This document shows, piece by piece, positions 1 through 6,096 of a DNA stretch of 9,296 bases (within the stretch, counting starts at the first letter, position 1; each line of letters begins with the position of its first letter). The notes below the pieces were generated by a model that was not told the origin of the DNA, did not search any database, and saw only the letters and a program-made list of their open reading frames with translations. The translations under genes were made by a program, and so were the position numbers. This stretch comes from CAZWVM01 sp964637705 (lineage in GTDB: Bacteria > UBA8481): positions 1-9,296 of the forward strand of contig CAZWVM010000140.1 of the NCBI GenBank assembly GCA_964637705.1, written 5' to 3'.

Positions 1-35
1 TGCAGGAGCACGCCGGCGGTGCGGGGGTAATTCAT
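1..35 (-). CDS. malQ: 4-alpha-glucanotransferase (amylomaltase), N-terminal fragment
   Basis: Only the first 11 codons are visible, plus two bases of the twelfth, before the left edge cuts the gene. They read MNYPRTAGVLL, and the next codon begins CA, so it is His or Gln. Amylomaltases of the GH77 family typically begin with a short stretch containing R..GvLLHPTSLP, and this fragment matches that opening. MalQ is a cytoplasmic enzyme that transfers maltosyl or longer glucan units between maltodextrins. The start is supported by an AAGGAG Shine-Dalgarno nine bases upstream. The gene lies 27 bases after the stop of the secreted glucan hydrolase on the same strand, so the two probably form an operon, which independently supports the call. 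With only 11 residues the identification stays tentative; any other protein with a similar N-terminus cannot be excluded. Confidence 0.6.
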   Translation of the reverse strand, partial: MNYPRTAGVLL

Positions 36-44
36 TCGGGGAAT

Positions 45-50
45 CTCCTT
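45..50 (-). promoter_or_regulatory. Shine-Dalgarno for the malQ-like gene
   Basis: Read on the minus strand this is AAGGAG, nine bases before the ATG at 35-33. It decides the start of the otherwise barely visible left-edge gene and shows that a second reading frame follows the amylase. Confidence 0.75.
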
Positions 51-62
51 GCTCGTGATCCG

Positions 63-3000
63 TCAGTGACTCGTCACGAAGAAATGAACGGCCCAGGGGG
101 CCTGACGCGGGATGATGGCACGTTTCCCGTCCGTTTCCAATCGGCTTTCCGAGAGCAGGTCCCGGAACGTCCCCCCCGTGAAGCCCGCCGGCAGGTCCAC
201 CGCGAGATCCTCGCCACCGGCGTCCGAGGCGTTGAGGACGAGGATCATGTCCTCCTTCCCGCCCTGGCTCGCGACGACGAGCCTGCGCCCCTCGGCCGCG
301 ACCGGCAGCCACGTCGCGCGCCGCAGGACCTCGTGATCCCGGCGAAGCCGCGCCAGGAGACGCGTGAACTCCAGGAGGTCCCGGTTCCATGAACTCTCGT
401 CGTTCCACGGGAAGGCGCGCCGGTTGTCCGGATCCTCGCCGCCGGAGAGCCCGACTTCGTCGCCGTAGTACACGACGGGCAGGCCGGGATGGCTGAACTG
501 GAAGGCAACGGCCAGCCGGACCTTGCGGACGTCTCCGCCCGCGAGCGTCATGAGCCGCGGCACATCGTGCGAGGAAAGGTGGTTGTATTGCATCGCGTGC
601 GCCTGCGCTGGCAGCCGCGCGAAAAGCCCCGCGACCTCGGTCGCAAAGGCCGCCGCGTCCTTCTTTCCCGTGACGATGTAGTCGAGGACGAGGGAGCGGA
701 GGGGGTAGTTCGTCGTCGCGTCGAACTGGTCGCCGTGGAGCCACGGCCATCCCTCCGGCCAGATCTCCCCCACGATGTACGCGTCGCGGTCCCTCCCCTT
801 CACCTCGCGCCGGAAGGCGCACCAGAAGGAGGACTCCACCTCGTCGGCCGCGTCGAGCCGCCAGCCCGCGACGCCCATCTCCATCCACTGGGCGACGGAC
901 GAAAAGAGGTATGCCCGAGTCGCCTCGTTCTCCGTGTTCCACGCCGGGAGCCATCCGAAGTTCTTCCAACATTCGTAGTAGTTCGACGGCGCGTTCGGAC
1001 CCTGCCCTTCGAACCGCTCCGGAAAGGGCCACTTCCGGATGTTGTAATAGGCGTAGTAGGGGGAGGCGGGACCGTTCTTCGCCGCGTCCTGGAAGAAGGG
1101 ATGCCGTTCGCCCGAGTGGTTGAAGACTCCGTCGAGGACGACGCGAATCCCCCGCGCGCGCGCGGCGGCGCAGAGCGCGCGCAGATCGTCGTTCGTCCCG
1201 AACTCCGGGTCCACCTTCATGTAGTCCGCCACGTCGTACTTGTTGGGCGACGGAGCGGCAAGGATCGGGTTGAGCTTGAGGACCGTCACGCCGAGCGAAG
1301 AGAGGTAGTCGAGCTTCTGCGCGATGCCGGCAAGGTCGCCGCCGTAGCGCGCGCTCCAGCCGCTGCCGCCGCGCGGCAGTTCCTCGCTCCGCCAGGCGCG
1401 CGCGCCCGAAGGGTCGTTCGCCGGATCGCCGTTCGCGAAGCGGTCCGGAAAAACCTGGTACATCACGGCGCCGTCGATCCATGAGGGCGGCGCGACGACG
1501 TGGCCGGGTTCCAGCTCGAAGAAGCGCGGCCCCGGCGAAGAGGCGCCCGACAGGGGCTTCGCGCCGTCCCGCGTCACGCTGTAGATCGTCTCACCGTCCT
1601 TCACCATGAAGAGGTATGGCGCCGTCTCCTCCGGTACCGCCGCGCTCACCTGCCAGTATTCATACCGGTCGTCGCGCGTGAGGAGCAGCATGGGAACGAG
1701 CCGTCCGCCGACCGAGACACGAACGGCGTCCGCGTCGTCCCGGTCGAGCCTCAGGCGGAAGATCGCCCCGTTCGCGGCGAAGCGCGTCCGGTAACGTGCG
1801 TCCCGCGCGTGCTCGATCGAGGCCGCGTCAAGAACGCCGTCGCCGCGGCGCGAGCCGACGTCCGGAGAGGACGTTCCGGCCCGGACGATGCTGTTGTGGC
1901 TCCCGTAGTTGTCGTCCGCCTTCTCGGGGTTCGCCGGGTCGGGGATCCAGCGGTTGCCGTCCACGACGAACTTGTACACGGTCGTCCCGGGGGGGAGAAA
2001 AATCTCCGTCGTCCACGTCCCGTCGCCGTCGGGATCCGAGAGCGAAGTCGCGGTCGGGGACCAGTTGTTGAAGGAGCCGGCCACGGTCACGGATCGCGCG
2101 GGCGCCGAGGGACGGTAGGAGAAGACGTGGGGACGTTCGGGGGCCCAGAGGTCCGTTCCGGTCGTCGCCGCGACCGGCGATAAGGAAGAGGCGGCCGGGG
2201 AAGAGGATGACGCCGCGGGCTGAGGAGCCGAAACGGCGACGACATCCTCCCCGGCCGTCACCACCGAGTTCTCCCCGCCCTGGTTGTCGGGGGCGACGCG
2301 CGGATTTTCCGGATCGCGAACCCAGTCCGTCCCGTTGATCACGTATTTGTATTCATGATGGCCGGTGAGGGGGAGGACCAGTTCCGTCGTCCAGGTGCCG
2401 TCGTTGTCGAGGTCGAACATCCGGTTCGCGTTCATGTCCCAGTTGTTGAAGGTGCCCGCGAGGGAGACCGAGCGCGCCCCGGGCGGTGGTTTGAACCGGA
2501 AGGCGGTCCATCCCGGAGGTTTCTCGGCGGCGCCCGCCGGAGCGGCCATGCTGACCTCGATCAGCGAATTCTCGCCGCCGAGGCCGTCCTCCGTCTTCTT
2601 CGGGTTCGCAGGGTCGATCGTCCAGTCCGAGCCGTTCACGACGAACTTGTATTGATACTTCCCGGGCCGAAGCTGAATCGTCGCCGTCCAGACGCCGTCG
2701 CCATCCGGGTCCGTCAGGGGATTCGCATTCGAGTTCCAGCCGTTGAACTCGCCCGCGACCGTGACGCTCCGCGCGCCGGCGGGCGCGCGGAAGGAGAAGA
2801 GAGTGCCCCCTGAAGGCGGCGCCGGCGCCGGCGTCGATCCCGCCGCCGCGGCGGCACCGCCGCCCGCCGGCACCGTGATCGTGCGGTTGTCCTTGTTCAA
2901 GGCGTCCCAGTCGCCGTCCTGCCGGAACTTGTACTCGTACGTCCCGGGGTTGAGATTCATCGTCGCCGTCCAGGTTCCGTCCGCGCCCTTCACGCAGGCC

Positions 3001-4742
3001 GTCGGCGAGGCCCAGCCGTTCCACGATCCCATCAGCTCGACGCTCCGCGCGTTCGGCGCGGCCACGGAGAAGACCGTCCCGCCCGCCCGCGCCGGCGTCG
3101 AAGCCGGGACCGGGGCCGCGGTGGTTCCTCCGGCCGTCACCTCCACGAGCGAATTCTCGCCGCCCAGTCCGTCTTCCGTCTTCTTCGGGTTCGCCGGATC
3201 CACCAGCCAGTCCGATCCGTTCACGACGAACTTGTACTGATACTTCCCTGGCCGGAGTTGCACGTCCGCCGTCCAAACGCCGTCCCCGTCGGGATCCGTC
3301 AGCGGATTCGCGTTCGAATTCCAGTTGTTGAACTCACCGGCCACCGTCACGCTGCGCGCTCCGGCGGGCGCGCGGAAGGAGAAGCGCGTCGCGCCGGGTG
3401 TCGCCGGCGCCGGCGTCGATCCCGCCGTCGCCGCGGCACCGCCGCCCACCGGCACCGTGATCGTGCGGTTGTCCTTGTTCAGGGCATCCCAGTCGCCGTC
3501 CTGCCGGAACTTGTATTCGTAGGTCCCGGGATTGAGGTTCATCGTCGCCGTCCAGTTCCCGTCCGAGCCCTTGACGCAGGCCGTCGGCGAGGACCACCCG
3601 TTCCACGATCCCATCAGCTCGACGCTCCGCGCGTTCGGAGCGGCCACGGAGAATGCCGTCCCGCCCGCCCGCGCCGGCGTCGAAGCCGGGGCCGTCGCCG
3701 CGGGGGTGCCCCCCGCCGTCACCTCGACGAGCGAATTCTCGCCGCCCAGGCCGTCCTCCGTCTTCTTCGGGTTCGCCGGGTCGATCATCCAGTCCGACCC
3801 GTTCACGACGAACTTGTACTGGTACTTCCCCGGCCGGAGCTGAACGTCCGCCGTCCAGACGCCGTCGCCGTCCGGATCGGTCAAGGGGTTCGCATTCGAG
3901 TTCCAATTGTTGAACTCTCCCGCCACGGTCACGCTGCGCGCTCCGGCGGGCGCGCGGAATGAGAAGCGCGTCGAGCCGGGAACGGCGGACGCGGCGGAAG
4001 CGGCGGAAGCCGCCGCGGTGGCGCTGGGGGCGCCCGAGGCGACCGGTGCCGCCGCGCCGGCCGCGCCGACCGTCAGGACCGAGTTCTCGCCGCCCAGCCC
4101 GTCCTCGGCCTTCTTCGGGTTGGCCGGGTCGACCAGCCAGTCCGACCCGTTCACGACGAACTTGTATTGATAGACGCCCGGCGCGAGCGCTACGTCGGCG
4201 GTCCAGATGCCGTCACCGTCCGCGTCGGCGAGCGGATTCGCGTTCGAGTTCCAGTTGTTGAACGATCCCGCCACGGTGACGCTGCGGGCGCCGGCGGCGG
4301 GCCGGAAGGTGAAGACCGCCTTTGAGGCTCCGGACGGGGTCGCCGCGGGCGAGGCGGCGGACGGTGCGGCGACCGGCACCTCGGAGACGGCAACCTCGAC
4401 GATCGAGTTCTCGCCCCCCATGCCGTCGTCCCCCTTCAGGGGGTTCGACGGATCCGCGATCCATTCCGTCGCGTTCCTCACGAACTTGTACTCGTGGCGC
4501 CCCGCGGGCAGGGAGATCTCGACTGTCCAGACGCCGTCGCCGTCCGCGTCCGCCATCCTGTGCTCGGTCGTCGACCACCGGTTGAACGATCCGGCCACCG
4601 CGACGAGCCGGGTGCCCGCCGGCGCGCGGTAGGAGAAGACCCGTCCCTCGGCGGGCGGCGCGACGCTTCCGGCGAGAAGCACGGCGAGCCCGAGGAAGAG
4701 GATCGCGAAGAGATACCGGGGACGGCGGGTGAGGTGATTCAT
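63..4742 (-). CDS. Secreted multi-CBM48 GH13 glucan hydrolase (neopullulanase/cyclomaltodextrinase type)
   Basis: This 1559-residue enzyme probably hydrolyses starch, glycogen or pullulan outside the cytoplasm. Residues 1 to about 33 form a signal peptide (RR, then a hydrophobic core around residues 10-25, no lipobox Cys). Nine CBM48-like modules follow, starting near residues 34, 141, 257, 360, 451, 554, 646, 744 and 870, joined by Ala/Pro/Thr/Ser-rich linkers. Residues about 980-1080 resemble the CBM34-type N domain of cyclomaltodextrinases. The GH13 barrel starts near W1088 (DGAVMYQVFPDRFANGD). Its catalytic regions are intact: DGVFNH (1204-1209), nucleophile D1297 in GWRLD, acid/base E1326 in GEIW, and D1393 in SSHD. 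A beta-sandwich C domain ends the protein. The fifth conserved region reads LPAWN (1265-1269) instead of the usual MPKLN. Family enzymes are commonly 450-700 residues; the excess length is the module array. The ATG at 4742 has AAGGAG six bases upstream. Exact substrate and bond specificity cannot be read from sequence. Confidence 0.93.
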   Translation of the reverse strand: MNHLTRRPRYLFAILFLGLAVLLAGSVAPPAEGRVFSYRAPAGTRLVAVAGSFNRWSTTEHRMADADGDGVWTVEISLPAGRHEYKFVRNATEWIADPSNPLKGDDGMGGENSIVEVAVSEVPVAAPSAASPAATPSGASKAVFTFRPAAGARSVTVAGSFNNWNSNANPLADADGDGIWTADVALAPGVYQYKFVVNGSDWLVDPANPKKAEDGLGGENSVLTVGAAGAAAPVASGAPSATAAASAASAASAVPGSTRFSFRAPAGARSVTVAGEFNNWNSNANPLTDPDGDGVWTADVQLRPGKYQYKFVVNGSDWMIDPANPKKTEDGLGGENSLVEVTAGGTPAATAPASTPARAGGTAFSVAAPNARSVELMGSWNGWSSPTACVKGSDGNWTATMNLNPGTYEYKFRQDGDWDALNKDNRTITVPVGGGAAATAGSTPAPATPGATRFSFRAPAGARSVTVAGEFNNWNSNANPLTDPDGDGVWTADVQLRPGKYQYKFVVNGSDWLVDPANPKKTEDGLGGENSLVEVTAGGTTAAPVPASTPARAGGTVFSVAAPNARSVELMGSWNGWASPTACVKGADGTWTATMNLNPGTYEYKFRQDGDWDALNKDNRTITVPAGGGAAAAAGSTPAPAPPSGGTLFSFRAPAGARSVTVAGEFNGWNSNANPLTDPDGDGVWTATIQLRPGKYQYKFVVNGSDWTIDPANPKKTEDGLGGENSLIEVSMAAPAGAAEKPPGWTAFRFKPPPGARSVSLAGTFNNWDMNANRMFDLDNDGTWTTELVLPLTGHHEYKYVINGTDWVRDPENPRVAPDNQGGENSVVTAGEDVVAVSAPQPAASSSSPAASSLSPVAATTGTDLWAPERPHVFSYRPSAPARSVTVAGSFNNWSPTATSLSDPDGDGTWTTEIFLPPGTTVYKFVVDGNRWIPDPANPEKADDNYGSHNSIVRAGTSSPDVGSRRGDGVLDAASIEHARDARYRTRFAANGAIFRLRLDRDDADAVRVSVGGRLVPMLLLTRDDRYEYWQVSAAVPEETAPYLFMVKDGETIYSVTRDGAKPLSGASSPGPRFFELEPGHVVAPPSWIDGAVMYQVFPDRFANGDPANDPSGARAWRSEELPRGGSGWSARYGGDLAGIAQKLDYLSSLGVTVLKLNPILAAPSPNKYDVADYMKVDPEFGTNDDLRALCAAARARGIRVVLDGVFNHSGERHPFFQDAAKNGPASPYYAYYNIRKWPFPERFEGQGPNAPSNYYECWKNFGWLPAWNTENEATRAYLFSSVAQWMEMGVAGWRLDAADEVESSFWCAFRREVKGRDRDAYIVGEIWPEGWPWLHGDQFDATTNYPLRSLVLDYIVTGKKDAAAFATEVAGLFARLPAQAHAMQYNHLSSHDVPRLMTLAGGDVRKVRLAVAFQFSHPGLPVVYYGDEVGLSGGEDPDNRRAFPWNDESSWNRDLLEFTRLLARLRRDHEVLRRATWLPVAAEGRRLVVASQGGKEDMILVLNASDAGGEDLAVDLPAGFTGGTFRDLLSESRLETDGKRAIIPRQAPWAVHFFVTSH
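2550..2807 (-). repeat. Third copy of the type A half-cassette
   Basis: This encodes residues 646-731 (module 7), closely similar to modules 3 and 5 but not followed by a type B module. It differs by a few residues, such as FNGW for FNNW and ATIQ for ADVQ. It is best read as the remnant, or the source, of the A+B cassette expansion. Confidence 0.75.
2808..3392 (-). repeat. Duplicated two-module cassette (A+B), copy 2
   Basis: This encodes amylase residues 451-645: module 5 (type A), linker, module 6 (type B), linker. It is the direct repeat of the preceding cassette. The spacing from module 5 to module 7 is 195 residues, one more than the 194 between modules 3 and 5, because a linker differs by one residue. 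Replacements in module 6 relative to module 4 include S to A in the GWSSP region and S to A, N to T near VKGSDGNW. Confidence 0.85.
3393..3974 (-). repeat. Duplicated two-module cassette (A+B), copy 1
   Basis: This encodes amylase residues 257-450: module 3 (type A), a Pro/Ala/Thr linker, module 4 (type B) and the next linker. It is repeated directly 582 bases further along the gene as modules 5 and 6. The protein copies are almost identical within the modules, while the linkers vary more. A hand-aligned stretch of about 116 bases (around 3845-3960 against 3263-3378) differs at about 14 positions, all synonymous. Confidence 0.85.
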
Positions 4743-4748
4743 GAGTCT

Positions 4749-4754
4749 CTCCTT
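4749..4754 (-). promoter_or_regulatory. Shine-Dalgarno of the amylase gene
   Basis: On the minus strand this reads AAGGAG with six bases to the ATG at 4742-4740. It fixes the start that gives a complete signal peptide. Confidence 0.85.
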
Positions 4755-4755
4755 C

Positions 4756-4773
4756 TTCTCCCGGACGGGAGAA
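4756..4773 (-). promoter_or_regulatory. Perfect inverted repeat next to the amylase Shine-Dalgarno
   Basis: The arms TTCTCCCG (4756-4763) and CGGGAGAA (4766-4773) are perfect complements around a two-base centre; as RNA a 7-bp stem with a GGAC or GUCC loop is realistic. On the minus strand the 3' arm ends one base before the AAGGAG. It could be a protein operator or a leader hairpin affecting amylase translation. It is not an intrinsic terminator in either direction, because neither strand has a U tract after the stem (plus is followed by A residues; minus by the Shine-Dalgarno). Confidence 0.5.
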
Positions 4774-4860
4774 AAATGAACCTTTGCAAGAAAGCTGCCC
4801 GACGCGGAAAAGTCTATTTCCCGTGGGCGCGACAGCGCAAGGGAAAGATGGAAAAACCGA

Positions 4861-4866
4861 TTTAAT
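4861..4866 (+). promoter_or_regulatory. Candidate -10 element for malK
   Basis: TTTAAT matches five of six positions of TATAAT and lies in an AT-rich patch in the otherwise GC-rich divergent spacer. No good -35 is present at 17 bases (CAAGGG), so activator dependence is possible. The same patch reads TATTAA on the minus strand and could serve the amylase. A start near 4873 would place the 32-bp dyad at the beginning of the transcript. The assignment rests on one hexamer. Confidence 0.3.
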
Positions 4867-4875
4867 AGCCGTTTG

Positions 4876-4907
4876 CGCCGGGAACAAAAAGCTTGACGCT
4901 CCCGGCG
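4876..4907. promoter_or_regulatory. 32-bp dyad, candidate operator or leader hairpin upstream of malK
   Basis: CGCCGGGA (4876-4883) and TCCCGGCG (4900-4907) are perfect inverted arms separated by 16 bases. The central AAGCTT (4889-4894) is itself a palindrome with exactly the same centre, so 12 of 16 base pairs across the dyad are symmetrical. It sits 24 bases before the malK ATG in a divergent spacer between two glucan/sugar genes. That is a typical place for a carbohydrate-responsive repressor such as a LacI-family protein. The regulator itself is not in the window. Confidence 0.45.
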
Positions 4908-4931
4908 GGGAAAGTTACGGTCTCAGGCGCC

Positions 4932-6041
4932 ATGGCTGACATCGATCTGGTCAATCTTCGCAAGGTCTATCCGAACGGCTACGTGGGTTGCGAGGGCGCG
5001 ACCCTCACGATCAAGGACGGCGAGTTCTGCGTCCTGGTCGGACCCTCGGGATCCGGCAAGACGACGCTCTTGAGGATGATTGCCGGCCTCGAGGACATCT
5101 CGGGCGGCGACCTGAAGATCGCCGGCGGACGCGTCAACGACGTGCCGCCCAAGGACCGCGACATCGCCATGGTCTTCCAGAACTATGCCCTCTATCCCCA
5201 CATGACCATCTACGAAAACATGGCTTTCGGGCTCCGCCTGCGGGGGATCCCCGAGGAGGAGATCGAGAAACGCGTCAAGGAGGCCGCCCAGCTCCTGCAG
5301 CTCGCCGACCGCCTCCAGAACAAGCCCAAGCAGCTTTCCGGCGGACAGCGCCAACGCGTCGCCGTCGGCCGCGCCATCGTCCGCAAGCCCAAGGTCTTCC
5401 TCTTCGACGAGCCCCTCTCCAATCTCGACGCCAAGCTCCGCGTCGAGATGCGCGTGGAGCTGGCTCGCCTGCACCGCCGACTGAACGCGACGATCGTCTA
5501 CGTCACGCACGACCAGGTGGAGGCGATGACCCTGGCCAGCCGGATCATCGTCATGAAGGACGGCAAGATCCTCCAGGTCGGCACGCCCCTCGATCTCTAC
5601 GCCAAACCCGGAAGCAAGTTCGTCGCCGGTTTCATCGGTTCCCCGGCCATGAATTTCTTCCCGTCGGTATTGGAAACCAAGGGCGACCAGGTCCTCATCA
5701 AGAGCGAGGGTTTCGCCGTTCGCGCGACGGCCGAGCAGGCCGCCGCCATCCGGGCGAAGAACCTCGCGGGCCGCAAGGTGCTCTTCGGCATCCGACCCGA
5801 GCACATCCACGACAAGCTCTTTCTCCCGGATGCTCCCGCCGACCAGGTCTTCACGGCCGTCGTGGACGTTGTGGAGCCGATGGGAGCGGAGACGTTCGCC
5901 TACGTGCGAGTGGGCGAGCACGTGGTCGTGGTGCGCCTGCGCGGAGACGCCCTGCCCTCGGTCGGCAGCCGGATCGAGCTGGTCTGCGACATGAGCCAGT
6001 CGCACCTCTTCGACGCCGGGACCGAGGATCGCCTCTTCTGA
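4932..6041 (+). CDS. malK: Sugar ABC transporter ATP-binding protein, MalK/UgpC family
   Basis: This 369-residue ATPase drives import of maltodextrin or another sugar by an ABC importer at the inner face of the membrane. Counted from the ATG at 4932, it has Walker A GPSGSGKTT (37-45, K43), Q-loop Q83, signature LSGGQRQR (135-142), Walker B ending in DEP (E160), D-loop SNLDA (163-167) and switch H193. The C-terminal part from about residue 235 holds the OB-fold regulatory domain with the family's GIRPEHI motif. Length is normal for MalK/UgpC/MsmK. A TTG at 4893 is in frame and would add 13 residues, but family members start close to MA.I.L..V.K.Y, and the added stretch overlaps the dyad. Shine-Dalgarno support is weak at both starts. 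No permease or binding protein lies nearby, so it may be a shared ATPase. The adjacent glucan genes favour maltodextrin, but the substrate is inferred. Confidence 0.9.
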   Translation: MADIDLVNLRKVYPNGYVGCEGATLTIKDGEFCVLVGPSGSGKTTLLRMIAGLEDISGGDLKIAGGRVNDVPPKDRDIAMVFQNYALYPHMTIYENMAFGLRLRGIPEEEIEKRVKEAAQLLQLADRLQNKPKQLSGGQRQRVAVGRAIVRKPKVFLFDEPLSNLDAKLRVEMRVELARLHRRLNATIVYVTHDQVEAMTLASRIIVMKDGKILQVGTPLDLYAKPGSKFVAGFIGSPAMNFFPSVLETKGDQVLIKSEGFAVRATAEQAAAIRAKNLAGRKVLFGIRPEHIHDKLFLPDAPADQVFTAVVDVVEPMGAETFAYVRVGEHVVVVRLRGDALPSVGSRIELVCDMSQSHLFDAGTEDRLF

Positions 6042-6046
6042 TCCGG

Positions 6047-6061
6047 AACGGGATCCCCGTT
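6047..6061 (+). other. Short stem-loop between malK and the first cyclase gene
   Basis: AACGGG and CCCGTT pair perfectly around a three-base ATC loop, six bases after the malK stop. There is no following U tract, so it is not a convincing intrinsic terminator. It could partly attenuate or protect a malK-cyclase transcript. The whole gap to the next gene is 55 bases. Confidence 0.35.
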
Positions 6062-6079
6062 AGGGACTCCCGCGCGAGC

Positions 6080-6086
6080 AAGGAGG
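6080..6086 (+). promoter_or_regulatory. Shine-Dalgarno deciding a GTG start
   Basis: AAGGAGG lies ten bases upstream of the GTG at 6097 and supports that non-ATG start for the first cyclase. Confidence 0.8.
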
Positions 6087-6096
6087 GGAACGACAC

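Larger units (their letters stand above)
1872..4643 (-). repeat. Array of nine CBM48-like glucan-binding modules
   Basis: Residues about 34-957 of the amylase contain nine E-set-type modules. Seven are a longer type A (modules 1, 2, 3, 5, 7, 8, 9; about 85 residues). These share a FN.W motif, a loop of the DxDxDGxW kind (DxDGDGxW in all but module 8), YKF or YKY, a Trp near the NG.DW position, DP.NP, and in modules 1-8 a closing GGENS. Module 9 ends GSHNS. Two are a shorter type B (modules 4 and 6; about 72 residues) with SWNGW, EYKF and GDWDALN and no GGEN. The order is A-A-A-B-A-B-A-A-A. In the AMPK beta-subunit CBM48, glycogen contacts include two Trp and a Lys at equivalent motif positions, and all nine modules keep these three residues, so all may bind glucan. 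Confidence 0.9.

Noticed and set aside
1149..1175. Alternating CG run with possible Z-DNA character
   Set aside because: It encodes a normal stretch of the GH13 barrel (ARARG region), and such runs are expected in a high-GC genome.
489..1484. Long open frame on the plus strand opposite the GH13 domain (331 codons)
   Set aside because: It is antisense to an unambiguous catalytic domain, is Arg/Val/Pro-rich as expected from GC-rich complement, and has no recognisable motif. The same applies to 1500-2183 and 3258-3962.
2550..3974. CRISPR or mobile-element repeats suggested by the strong direct repeats
   Set aside because: The roughly 582-base period, continuous reading frame and module boundaries show that these are protein-domain duplications.
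4893..4931. TTG start extending malK by 13 residues
   Set aside because: The extension is not seen at the N-terminus of MalK-type ATPases, it overlaps the 32-bp dyad, and the ATG at 4932 gives the normal family start and length.
6047..6061. Intrinsic terminator after malK
   Set aside because: The 6-bp stem is followed by AGGGACTCCC, with no U tract. It is kept only as a stem-loop.
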